A stretch of DNA of 17,417 nt from Methylococcaceae bacterium (GTDB lineage: Bacteria; Pseudomonadota; Gammaproteobacteria; Methylococcales; Methylococcaceae), in NCBI GenBank assembly GCA_012026715.1, contig VEPB01000501.1:1-17417 (forward strand), written 5' to 3'. The notes beneath the pieces are model-generated. The model saw nothing but the letters and a program-made list of their open reading frames with translations, did no database searches and had not been told where the DNA came from. Below, in pieces: positions 1 through 6,525 of the stretch. The position numbers and the translations under genes are program-made. Each line of letters starts with the position of its first letter. Position 1 is the stretch's first letter.

Positions 1-30
1 AAGCTGGCCGAGTCGCTGTAAGCAATGTAG

Positions 31-99
31 GGTGGGTTAGGTGCGCAATTCAGAGGACTTTCCGGTTACCAGAAGTCCCGGCGCGCACCGTAACCCACC
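31..99. repeat. REP-like imperfect palindrome
   Basis: The left arm at 31-46 (ggtgggttaggtgcgc) pairs with the right arm at 83-99 (gcgcaccgtaacccacc) with a single bulged base. Nested inside, 55-60 (ggactt) pairs with 73-78 (aagtcc), so the element folds as a long two-tier cruciform or hairpin. A related half-site (gtgcgccttaatccacc) lies at 122-138. GTGGGTTA/TAACCCAC palindromes of this kind are dispersed intergenic repeats in many proteobacteria; that this is a member of such a family is inference. The 1-246 stretch otherwise shows no gene. The first 21 bases could be read as the last codons of an upstream gene ending in TAA at 19-21, but six codons are too few to identify anything. Confidence 0.7.
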
Positions 100-161
100 G
101 AGTGAATGAGCCAAGCCGAGCGTGCGCCTTAATCCACCGGCTTCGCTTCGTACAACAGGGA

Positions 162-180
162 CCCTTCCCGGCGGGAAGGG
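162..180. promoter_or_regulatory. Perfect 8-bp hairpin in the fba leader
   Basis: CCCTTCCC (162-169) and GGGAAGGG (173-180) form a perfect 8-bp stem with a 3-nt loop, followed by an A-run rather than a T-run on the plus strand. It is therefore not a plus-strand intrinsic terminator. It lies 67 bp before the aldolase start and could be a leader structure or a protein-binding palindrome. The structure is seen; the function is unknown. Confidence 0.4.
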
Positions 181-246
181 AAAAACAAGAACACGGGCCG
201 ATCAGGCCCAATGCCTTTCGACACAACCAACGCTTAGGAGAAACCC

Positions 247-1311
247 ATGGCTCTCATATCCTTACGTCAGCTGCTGGATCATGCCGCCGAGCACAATTAC
301 GGCGTGCCCTCGTTCAACGTGAACAACATGGAACAGATGCACGCCATCATGGAAGCGGCCAAGGAAACCGACAGTCCGGTGATCGTGCAGGCGTCGGCGG
401 GCGCTCGCAAATATGCCGGCGAACCCTTCCTGCGCCATTTGATGTATGCCGCGCTGGAGATGTATCCCGAGATTCCGCTGTGCATTCACCAGGACCACGG
501 CGCCTCTCCGGCGGTGTGTTTCCGTTCCGTGCAGAGCGGATTCACCTCAGTGATGATGGACGGCTCGCTTAAGGAAGATGCCAAGACCCCGGCCAGCTAC
601 GAATACAACGTCGACGTCACCAGCAAGGTCGTTTCCCTGGCCCATGCCTGCGGCGTGTCCGTGGAAGGCGAACTGGGGTGCCTGGGCTCCCTGGAAACCC
701 TGACCGCGGGCAAGGAAGACGGCGTCGGCGCCGAAGGCGCGCTGGATCACTCCATGCTGCTGACCGATCCGGAAGAGGCGGCCGACTTCGTGAAGAAGAC
801 CAAGGTGGACGCCCTGGCCATCGCCATCGGCACCTCCCACGGAGCCTACAAGTTCACCCGGCCGCCCACCGGCGACATCCTGGCGATCGAACGGGTCAAG
901 CAGATCCACGCCCGCATCCCCAACACCCACCTGGTGATGCACGGTTCCTCCTCGGTGCCGCAGGACTGGCTGAAGATCATCAACGAATATGGTGGCGACA
1001 TGGGCGAGACCTATGGCGTGCCGGTTTCCGAGATCGTCGAGGGCATCAAGCACGGCGTCCGCAAGGTCAACATCGACACTGACCTGCGCATGGCGTCCAC
1101 CGGCGCGATGCGGAAGTTCTTCGCGGAGAACAAGAAGGAGTTCGACCCCCGCAAGTTCCTGGCGGTCGCCACCAAGGCCATGAAGCAGATCTGCAAGGAT
1201 CGCTACGAGGCTTTCGGCACTGCCGGCAATGCCTCCAAGATTAAGCCGCTGAGCTTGGAGCAGATGACCGCCCGTTACGCCAAGGGCGAACTGGATCCGG
1301 TCGTCAACTGA
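247..1311 (+). CDS. fba: Class II fructose-1,6-bisphosphate aldolase, Calvin-cycle type
   Basis: This is a cytosolic zinc enzyme that reversibly splits fructose-1,6-bisphosphate into dihydroxyacetone phosphate and glyceraldehyde-3-phosphate. It serves glycolysis and gluconeogenesis, and the Calvin or ribulose-monophosphate cycles in autotrophs and methylotrophs. The 354-residue product carries the class II metal ligands: H84 in HQDHGAS, E142 in VEGELG, H198 in GTSHGAYK and H232 in MHGSSS. The phosphate-binding NIDTD segment is at 276-280. Length and motifs match the Calvin-cycle subtype (about 345-355 residues) better than the E. coli FbaA type. The start is supported by AGGAG at 236-240, six bases before the ATG. 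The gene appears monocistronic, because hairpins follow it and a new promoter precedes yceD. A sedoheptulose-bisphosphate activity is possible in this family but cannot be read from sequence. Confidence 0.96.
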   Translation: MALISLRQLLDHAAEHNYGVPSFNVNNMEQMHAIMEAAKETDSPVIVQASAGARKYAGEPFLRHLMYAALEMYPEIPLCIHQDHGASPAVCFRSVQSGFTSVMMDGSLKEDAKTPASYEYNVDVTSKVVSLAHACGVSVEGELGCLGSLETLTAGKEDGVGAEGALDHSMLLTDPEEAADFVKKTKVDALAIAIGTSHGAYKFTRPPTGDILAIERVKQIHARIPNTHLVMHGSSSVPQDWLKIINEYGGDMGETYGVPVSEIVEGIKHGVRKVNIDTDLRMASTGAMRKFFAENKKEFDPRKFLAVATKAMKQICKDRYEAFGTAGNASKIKPLSLEQMTARYAKGELDPVVN

Positions 1312-1319
1312 TCGATTCC

Positions 1320-1350
1320 CGGCGGCTGGCGGTTCATTCGCCGGCCGCCG
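1320..1350 (+). terminator. GC-rich hairpin after fba
   Basis: cggcggctggcg (1320-1331) pairs with cgccggccgccg (1339-1350) over 12 bp, including one G-U pair, around a 7-nt loop. It begins 8 bases after the fba stop codon. No T-run follows, so it may protect the 3' end of the mRNA or pause polymerase rather than act as a complete intrinsic terminator. A small second stem (cgcga/tcgcg, 1351-1363) follows directly. Confidence 0.45.
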
Positions 1351-1371
1351 CGCGATATTCGCGGAAATTGG

Positions 1372-1401
1372 TATGGGCACCTTGGTGCCCATATCCATTT
1401 T
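1372..1401 (+). terminator. Candidate intrinsic terminator downstream of fba
   Basis: tatgggcacc (1372-1381) and ggtgcccata (1384-1393) are perfect 10-bp complements separated by 2 nt, so about 9 pairs can form with a realistic tetraloop. The run tccatttt (1394-1401) follows. The hairpin plus a short T-rich tail, placed between fba and the yceD promoter, makes it the best terminator candidate for fba. The T-run is short, so efficiency is uncertain. Confidence 0.5.
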
Positions 1402-1493
1402 CGGGTTATGCAAGGAATATGGTGTGATCAGAAAAAGGCCTTTCGGATCATTAGGCTATCTGGATCATGGGGGCGGAGCCGGGCGTGGTGATT

Positions 1494-1523
1494 TTGACAG
1501 TCCCCATAGTTTCTCGGTATTAT
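1494..1523 (+). promoter_or_regulatory. Near-consensus sigma-70 promoter for yceD-rpmF-fab
   Basis: A perfect -35 hexamer TTGACA (1494-1499) is followed after 18 bp by TATTAT (1518-1523), which matches TATAAT at five of six positions. The expected transcription start is near 1530. That is only a few bases before the ATG at 1533, which family alignment marks as the true yceD start, so the transcript would be nearly leaderless. The hexamers are seen; activity and start site are inferred. Confidence 0.6.
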
Positions 1524-1532
1524 TGGCCGATT

Positions 1533-2024
1533 ATGTCAGGCCGTTTACCGGAATATATCAATCCGTTGCAGTTTGCGGATCAGCGGCGGCGTCTCGAAGG
1601 AACGGTTCGTATCGACGGTCTGACGCGGCTGGTCGATGCGCTGATGAACACGGAAGGCGAGGTCACGGTTGATCTGGCATTCGGCAGGGACGGCCGTACC
1701 GCCGTGATCGCCGGGAGCATCGGGGCAGAATTGCAGTTGCAGTGTCAATGTTGCCTGGAAGTATTGCGCTGGCCGGTCTCGGCGACGGTCAGGCTCGGCG
1801 TGGTCGAATCGATCGATGCCGCCGGGCTGTTGTCGGAAGACTACGAACCTTTGGTGCTGGAAACAGAACAGATCGCCGTCGCCGACATCGTTCAGGACGA
1901 ACTCCTGTTGGCGATTCCGTACTGTCCTCAACACCCCCAGTGCGGTGCCCCGGCTTCAACGGAGCGGCGGGACAAACCGGAACGCCCCAACCCTTTTGGT
2001 ATTTTGGCTGACTTAATCAAGTAA
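1533..2024 (+). CDS. yceD: YceD family protein (DUF177), 23S rRNA accumulation
   Basis: YceD (DUF177) is encoded next to rpmF in most proteobacteria and is linked to accumulation of 23S rRNA; its molecular mechanism is not settled. The 163-residue product has the typical layout: an N-terminal LPEYINPLQFA segment, a CQCC cysteine cluster at residues 71-74, a DELLLAIP stretch near 122-129, C131 and C137 in CPQHPQC, and a C-terminal NPFGILADL. These match the family pattern of paired cysteines and a PNPF-A-L ending. An upstream in-frame ATG at 1467 would add 22 residues. I chose 1533 because the family begins just before the LP-L-P segment and because the strong promoter (1494-1523) lies within that extension. 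No Shine-Dalgarno sequence precedes 1533, consistent with a leaderless message. It heads the operon, 15 nt upstream of rpmF. Confidence 0.88.
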   Translation: MSGRLPEYINPLQFADQRRRLEGTVRIDGLTRLVDALMNTEGEVTVDLAFGRDGRTAVIAGSIGAELQLQCQCCLEVLRWPVSATVRLGVVESIDAAGLLSEDYEPLVLETEQIAVADIVQDELLLAIPYCPQHPQCGAPASTERRDKPERPNPFGILADLIK

Positions 2025-2039
2025 TATTTGGAGTTTTCA

Positions 2040-2237
2040 ATGGCTGTTCAGCAAGACAAGAAATCCCGTTCGCGCCGCGGCATGCGGCGTTCCCACGATG
2101 CACTGACGGCCAAGGCGCTGTCGATCGATTCCACTACCGGCGAAACCCATCTGCGCCATCACGTCAGCCCCGATGGCTATTATCGCGGCCGCAAGATCGT
2201 GGCCACCAAGGATGACGCCGAGACCGGCGACGAGTAA
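2040..2237 (+). CDS. rpmF: 50S ribosomal protein L32
   Basis: L32 is a small basic protein of the large ribosomal subunit. The 65-residue product starts MAVQQDKKSRSRRGMRRSHD and has LRHHVSPDGYYRGRKI at roughly 40-55, almost identical to the proteobacterial family pattern. This is the isoform without the zinc-binding cysteines. It is about eight residues longer than E. coli L32 because of an acidic tail (KDDAETGDE). The ATG at 2040 is chosen over an in-frame ATG at 2028 because the family begins MAVQQ and because GGAG (2030-2033) sits seven bases upstream. It is cotranscribed with yceD and plsX, the usual link between ribosome and membrane synthesis. A gap of 94 bp to plsX contains no obvious gene or terminator. 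Confidence 0.97.
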   Translation: MAVQQDKKSRSRRGMRRSHDALTAKALSIDSTTGETHLRHHVSPDGYYRGRKIVATKDDAETGDE

Positions 2238-2331
2238 GCCGCCGGGGCATGCGTTTTTCTGCGTAGCCAATTCGGCCTCGGGTCGACCTTGAACCATTTC
2301 CTGTCCATCACAGCCCGGCTGGTGTTTGCCC

Positions 2332-3354
2332 ATGACTGATCGCTGCGTCATTGCGCTCGATGTAATGGGCGGGGATCACGGCGCCGCCGTGGTGATTCCG
2401 GCGGCGCTGGATGTGCTTCAGCGCAGTCCCGAAGTTTCCCTGATCCTGGTGGGGGACGAGGCGATGATCCGCAACGCCCTGGGGGAAGCCGCGGCGTCGC
2501 AGCGCATCGCCATCCGTCACGCCAGCGAAAAGGTGGAGATGCACGAAGCGCCGTCCAAGGCGCTAAGGGGCAAGAAGGATTCCTCCATGCGGGTCGCCAT
2601 CGATCTGGTCAAGGAAGGAGCCGCCGATGCGTGCGTCAGTGCCGGCAATACCGGCGCGCTCATGGCCATCGCCAAGTTCGTGCTGAAGACCATCCCGGGC
2701 ATCGACCGCCCTGCCATCATTGCCCCGGTACCGGCTCTCAAGGGTCACACCCATGTGCTCGATCTGGGCGCCAATGTGGATTGCACCGCCGAGCATCTGT
2801 GCCAGTTCGCGGTGATGGGCTATGAACTGGTGCGGGCGTTGGAGGGCAAGGAAAGCCCATCGGTGGGGCTGCTGAACATCGGCGAGGAGGAGATCAAGGG
2901 GAACGAACAGGTCAAGCGCGCCGCCAAGCTGATCGCCGATTCCCACATCAATTTCATCGGCTATGTGGAAGGCAACGACATCTATACCGGCGATGTGGAC
3001 ATCGTGGTCACTGACGGTTTCGTCGGTAACGTCGCGCTGAAGACTAGCGAGGGCCTGGCCAAGATGATCCTCCAGTTGATCCGCCAATCCTTCACCCGCA
3101 ACCCGTTGGCCAAACTAGTGGGTCTGCTCGCCAGGCCGGTGCTGCAGCCGTTCCGCGAACGCATCGATCCGCGTCACTACAACGGCGCCAGTCTGGTCGG
3201 ATTGCGCGGAATCGTGGTGAAGAGTCACGGCAACGCCGACCGCATCGCCTTCGCCAAAGCCATCGAAACCGCCCGGCAGGAAGTGGAGCACGCCGTGCTG
3301 CACCGCATCGGCGAACGGGTCGCGGAAGTCTTCGCCGCCAAGGAGAGCGCGTGA
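2332..3354 (+). CDS. plsX: Phosphate acyltransferase PlsX
   Basis: PlsX is a peripheral membrane enzyme that converts acyl-ACP and phosphate to acyl-phosphate, the acyl donor for PlsY in phosphatidic acid synthesis. The 340-residue product carries the family signatures: ALDVMGGDHG (8-17), SSMRVA (84-89), CVSAGNTGALM (101-111), DLGANVD (144-150), LNIGEEEIKG (181-190), TDGFVGNVALK (227-237) and YNGASLVGLRGIVVKSHG (283-300). The ATG at 2332 is preferred to a TTG two codons upstream (2326), since the family starts right before the LALDVMGGD strand; the Shine-Dalgarno sequence is weak for either. Its stop codon overlaps the fabH start by 4 nt (GTGA), so the two are probably translationally coupled, as expected for enzymes tying fatty-acid initiation to phospholipid synthesis. 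Confidence 0.97.
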   Translation: MTDRCVIALDVMGGDHGAAVVIPAALDVLQRSPEVSLILVGDEAMIRNALGEAAASQRIAIRHASEKVEMHEAPSKALRGKKDSSMRVAIDLVKEGAADACVSAGNTGALMAIAKFVLKTIPGIDRPAIIAPVPALKGHTHVLDLGANVDCTAEHLCQFAVMGYELVRALEGKESPSVGLLNIGEEEIKGNEQVKRAAKLIADSHINFIGYVEGNDIYTGDVDIVVTDGFVGNVALKTSEGLAKMILQLIRQSFTRNPLAKLVGLLARPVLQPFRERIDPRHYNGASLVGLRGIVVKSHGNADRIAFAKAIETARQEVEHAVLHRIGERVAEVFAAKESA

Positions 3355-4310
3355 AATTGTACTCGCGCATCATCGGCACCGGAGGCTATCTTCCGCCCCA
3401 GGTGCGGACCAATCACGACATCGCCCGGATGGTGGACACCTCGGACGAATGGATCGTGGAACGCACCGGCATTCGGGAGCGACGGATCGCCGGCGAAGGA
3501 GACTCGGTGGCTTCCCTGGCCGAAGAGGCATCGCGCCGGGCGCTCGATGCCGCCGGCGTCGATCCGAAGACTTTGGACTTGATCGTCCTGGGGACCAGCT
3601 TGCCGGACCGCACCTTCCCCAGTACCGCCTGCCTGTTGCAGCAACGACTGGGAGCGCGCGGCTGCGGCGCCTTCGACGTGCAGGCGGCCTGTTCCGGTTT
3701 CATTTACGCCTTGAGCGTCGCCGACCAGTTCATCCGGGCCGGGTCGGCCAGGCGGATTCTGGTGGTCGGCAGCGAGATCAACTCCCGCGCGGTGGACTGG
3801 AATGATCGTGGCACCTGCATTCTGTTCGGCGACGGCGCCGGCGCCGTGGTGCTGGAGGCTTCCGAGGAAGCCGGCGTGCTGAGCACCCACATTCACGCCG
3901 ACGGCTTTTATCAGGACCTGCTCTATCTGCCCAGCGCCGTCTCCCGGCTCAATGGCGAACATTGCCACATCCAGATGCACGGCAATGAGGTTTTCAAGGT
4001 CGCCGTAAACACCCTCGGCAGGATTGTCGACGAGACCCTGGCGGCTAACGGCCTGGCCAAGTCGGACATCGACTGGCTGGTGCCGCACCAGGCCAATATC
4101 CGCATCATCAGCGCCACCGCCAAGAAGCTGGGCATGTCCATGGACCGGGTGGTGCTCACCATCGAAGATCAGGGCAACACCTCCGCGGCTTCGGTGCCGT
4201 TGGCGTTTGACGCCGCGGTTCGCGATGGACGCATCCAGCCCGGCCAACTCGTGCTGATGGAAGCGTTCGGCGCCGGTTTTGCTTGGGGCTCGGCCCTGGT
4301 TCGTCTGTAA
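3351..4310 (+). CDS. fabH: 3-oxoacyl-ACP synthase III (KAS III)
   Basis: FabH starts type II fatty-acid synthesis by condensing acetyl-CoA with malonyl-ACP to give acetoacetyl-ACP. The 319-residue length is that of E. coli FabH (317). The thiolase-fold catalytic triad is intact: C114 in QAACSGF, H246 in PHQAN and N276 in QGNTSAAS. The substrate-pocket W-S/D and ERTGIR segment is at 34-42, and the C-terminal FGAGFAWGSAL at 306-316 matches the family G-GF-WG-A-L end. The start is GTG at 3351, overlapping the plsX stop, with AGGAG at 3341-3345. Its first residues (MKLYSRIIGTGGYLP) fit the family. Specificity for straight rather than branched primers is inferred from the gammaproteobacterial context only. 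Confidence 0.97.
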   Translation: MKLYSRIIGTGGYLPPQVRTNHDIARMVDTSDEWIVERTGIRERRIAGEGDSVASLAEEASRRALDAAGVDPKTLDLIVLGTSLPDRTFPSTACLLQQRLGARGCGAFDVQAACSGFIYALSVADQFIRAGSARRILVVGSEINSRAVDWNDRGTCILFGDGAGAVVLEASEEAGVLSTHIHADGFYQDLLYLPSAVSRLNGEHCHIQMHGNEVFKVAVNTLGRIVDETLAANGLAKSDIDWLVPHQANIRIISATAKKLGMSMDRVVLTIEDQGNTSAASVPLAFDAAVRDGRIQPGQLVLMEAFGAGFAWGSALVRL

Positions 4311-4334
4311 TCTCACAATCCAAGAACAGCAAGA

Positions 4335-5285
4335 ATGACAACGGTCGATCGCGGCCTCGCCTTCCTGTTTCCCGGCCAGGGATCCCAGGCGGTGGGCATG
4401 TTGGGGGAACTGGCGGATGAGCACGCCGAAGTTCGGCAGACTTACCAGGAAGCGTCCGAGGCCTTGGGTTACGACCTCTGGCAGGTGGTCGCCGAAGGCC
4501 CGAAGGAACGCCTGGACGCGACTGAAGTCACTCAGCCTGCCATGCTGGCGGCCGGAGTTGCCGCTTACCGAATCTGGTGTTCCCGCTCGCCGGTGCGGCC
4601 GGGCTGGATGGCGGGGCACAGCCTCGGCGAATACACCGCCTTGGTTTGCGCCGGCGCGCTCGGTTTCGCCGACGGAATTCGCCTGGTACGGGAACGAGGG
4701 CGCTTGATGCAGTCGGCGGTCCCGGCGGGAGTCGGGGCCATGGCGGCGCTGTTGGGGCTGGACGATGAACGCGTCATCGCCCTTTGCGCCGCTGCGTCGC
4801 CTCCGGAAGAGCCGGTGTCGGCGGCCAATTTCAATTCTCCGGGTCAGGTCGTCATCGCCGGTTCGGCTGCGGGCGTTCAACGGGCCATGGAGGCGGCCAA
4901 GGGGGAAGGCGCCAAGCGTGCCGTGTTGCTTCCGGTCAGCGTACCATCCCACTGCAGACTCATGGCGCCTGCCGCCGTTGCCATCAGAGCGGTTCTGGCC
5001 GCGACAGATGTTTCCGAACCGAGGATTAGCGTGGTCCACAACGTGGACGCGGCGGTCCATCCGGAGCCGGATCGGATCCGCGAAGTCTTGGAGCAGCAAC
5101 TGTGCGGCTGCGTTCGCTGGACCGACTCGGTACGCGCCATGGCGGGGCAGGGGGTGGATCGCTTCGTCGAGTGCGGACCGGGCAAGGTGCTGATGGGACT
5201 GACCAAGCGCATCGTGGCCGAGGCCAAGGCCGAGGCCATCTTCCATCCGGATTCGTTAGAAAAGGCTTTAGGGCTCGTACAATGA
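4335..5285 (+). CDS. fabD: Malonyl-CoA:ACP transacylase
   Basis: FabD transfers malonyl groups from CoA to acyl carrier protein, supplying the elongation substrate to FabH and FabF. The 316-residue product shows the acyltransferase core: FPGQGSQ (12-18, oxyanion-hole glutamine), the nucleophile S96 in GHSLGEY, R121 (malonate carboxylate clamp) in RERGRLMQ, and the catalytic H206 in VPSHCRLM. The C-terminal ECGPGKVL signature is also present. The ATG at 4335 lies 24 bp after fabH, with only a weak Shine-Dalgarno sequence. The last four bases (ATGA) overlap the fabG start. Length is close to the E. coli protein (309). Confidence 0.97.
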   Translation: MTTVDRGLAFLFPGQGSQAVGMLGELADEHAEVRQTYQEASEALGYDLWQVVAEGPKERLDATEVTQPAMLAAGVAAYRIWCSRSPVRPGWMAGHSLGEYTALVCAGALGFADGIRLVRERGRLMQSAVPAGVGAMAALLGLDDERVIALCAAASPPEEPVSAANFNSPGQVVIAGSAAGVQRAMEAAKGEGAKRAVLLPVSVPSHCRLMAPAAVAIRAVLAATDVSEPRISVVHNVDAAVHPEPDRIREVLEQQLCGCVRWTDSVRAMAGQGVDRFVECGPGKVLMGLTKRIVAEAKAEAIFHPDSLEKALGLVQ

Positions 5286-6019
5286 CTAAACAGACTGCAA
5301 TCGTAACCGGCGCCAGCCGCGGAATCGGCCGCGCCATTGCCATGAGGCTGGCGCAGGACGGTCATAAGGTGATCGGTACCGCCACCACCGAGGCAGGAGC
5401 CGAGCAAATCGGCAAGGCGCTGGCGGAAGCCGGGCTGGACGGCTTGGGGCTGGTGCTGGACGTCACCGACGGCGAGGCGGTGGAAGCCTTCGTCAAGAAG
5501 GTGACCGACGACCACGGCGTTCCCACGATCCTGGTCAACAACGCCGGCATTACGCGCGACAACCTGCTGATGCGGATGAAGGACGAAGAGTGGGACATCA
5601 TCCTGCAGACCAATCTGACCTCGGTGTACCGCATGTCCAAGGCCTGCCTCAGGGGCATGACCAAGGCGCGTACCGGGCGCATCGTCACCATCACCTCGGT
5701 GGTGGGCGCTTCCGGCAACGCCGGCCAGACCAATTACGCCGCAGCCAAGGCAGGGGCGGTGGGCTTCACCAAGTCACTGGCGAAAGAAGTCGGTTCGCGC
5801 AACATCACCGTCAACGCGGTGGCACCGGGCTTCATCGACACCGACATGACCAAGGACTTGCCGGACGAGATCAAGAAGAACCTTCTGGCCAACATCCCGC
5901 TGGGCCGCCTCGGCAGTTCGGAAGAAATCGCCGCGGCGGTTTCGTTCCTGTGTTCGGCGGGGGCTTCCTACGTGACCGGCGAGACCCTCCACGTCAACGG
6001 CGGAATGCTGATGGCATAG
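5282..6019 (+). CDS. fabG: 3-oxoacyl-ACP reductase
   Basis: FabG is the NADPH-dependent short-chain dehydrogenase that reduces 3-oxoacyl-ACP to 3-hydroxyacyl-ACP, the first reduction of each elongation cycle. The 245-residue product has the cofactor motif TGASRGIG (9-16), NNAG (86-89) and the full catalytic tetrad N111, S139, Y152 and K156 in NYAAAK. The PGFIDTDM loop (182-189) is typical of FabG. The open reading frame extends 60 codons upstream inside fabD. The ATG at 5282 is chosen because the protein family starts just before the first Rossmann strand and because it forms a 4-nt ATGA overlap with the fabD stop. Numbering and length agree with E. coli FabG (244 residues). Confidence 0.97.
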   Translation: MTKQTAIVTGASRGIGRAIAMRLAQDGHKVIGTATTEAGAEQIGKALAEAGLDGLGLVLDVTDGEAVEAFVKKVTDDHGVPTILVNNAGITRDNLLMRMKDEEWDIILQTNLTSVYRMSKACLRGMTKARTGRIVTITSVVGASGNAGQTNYAAAKAGAVGFTKSLAKEVGSRNITVNAVAPGFIDTDMTKDLPDEIKKNLLANIPLGRLGSSEEIAAAVSFLCSAGASYVTGETLHVNGGMLMA

Positions 6020-6053
6020 GCTTTTGCGGCGTCGAAAGGCGTTCGCCAAAGCG

Positions 6054-6082
6054 TTTCCTCACGGAAAAGATCGTGCTATCGT
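6054..6082 (+). promoter_or_regulatory. Possible extended -10 promoter for acpP
   Basis: TGC-TATCGT (6074-6082) resembles an extended -10 element, with a poor -35 TTTCCT (6054-6059) 17 bp upstream. It sits in the 198-bp gap between fabG and acpP, where a separate promoter is expected because ACP is needed in large excess over the enzymes. A short stem cccca/tgggg (6152-6165) lies downstream of it in the same gap. The match is weak and another promoter in this gap is equally possible. Confidence 0.22.
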
Positions 6083-6217
6083 TAGCCGCCCAAAAATCCG
6101 GACCGGGCGTCTGGTCGGCCGCCAAGAAAACAATAATAGAGTCGCTACGCGCCCCATCTGTGGGGATTCCTTTAACTTCTGACTTTTAGATTCAAGCGTA
6201 AACATTGAGGAAACAAA

Positions 6218-6448
6218 ATGAGTGACGTCGCAGAGCGTGTTAAGAAGATCGTAGCCGAGCAGTTGGGGGTCAAGGAGGAGGTTTCCAACGAAGCTTCATT
6301 CGTGGATGATCTCGGTGCCGATTCCCTCGACACGGTAGAGCTTGTTATGGCTCTGGAAGAAGAGTTCGAGTGTGAGATTCCGGACGAGGATGCCGAGAAG
6401 ATCACCACCGTCCAACAGGCCATCGACTATATCGAAAGCCACGTCTAA
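6218..6448 (+). CDS. acpP: Acyl carrier protein
   Basis: AcpP carries growing acyl chains on a 4'-phosphopantetheine arm and delivers them to the fatty-acid, phospholipid and lipid A enzymes. The 76-residue acidic product contains LGADSLDTVELVMALEEEF, with the modified serine at S36 in DSL, and the helix II/III recognition acids after it. A good Shine-Dalgarno sequence (tgagga, 6206-6211) precedes the ATG. It is separated from fabG by 198 bp and from fabF by a strong hairpin. That arrangement would allow acpP to be transcribed on its own at a high level. Nothing is unusual in the protein. Confidence 0.98.
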   Translation: MSDVAERVKKIVAEQLGVKEEVSNEASFVDDLGADSLDTVELVMALEEEFECEIPDEDAEKITTVQQAIDYIESHV

Positions 6449-6460
6449 CGCTTGTCCCCT

Positions 6461-6499
6461 GCGCCTCTCGGGGATTGTCTTCCCGAGGGGCGTTCGTTT
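6461..6499 (+). terminator. Hairpin with T-rich tail between acpP and fabF
   Basis: cgcctctcggg (6462-6472) pairs with cccgaggggcg (6482-6492) over 11 bp with one G-U pair and a 9-nt loop. It is followed by ttcgttt (6493-6499) and more T-rich sequence. It starts 14 bases after the acpP stop codon. It looks like an intrinsic terminator or attenuator that would keep acpP mRNA abundant and fabF mRNA lower. The interrupted T-run suggests partial read-through. Confidence 0.6.
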
Positions 6500-6525
6500 G
6501 TCATGTTCTTCTTCCGGATACGATC

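Noticed and set aside
102..572. 156-codon plus-strand frame overlapping the start of fba in another frame
   Set aside because: It runs through the REP-like half-site and into fba out of frame; the composition is arginine-rich and shows no family features.
547..1413. 288-codon minus-strand frame opposite fba
   Set aside because: It is a shadow of a well-conserved aldolase gene, with no motif and no plausible start signal.
1373..1672. 99-codon plus-strand frame before and into yceD
   Set aside because: It begins inside the hairpin after fba and overlaps yceD in another frame; there is no ribosome-binding site and no known protein.
3225..5246. 673-codon open frame on the minus strand across fabH and fabD
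   Set aside because: It is antisense to two intact, motif-complete fab genes. Long antisense frames are common in GC-rich DNA, and its translation is rich in H, R, G and D without any recognisable domain.
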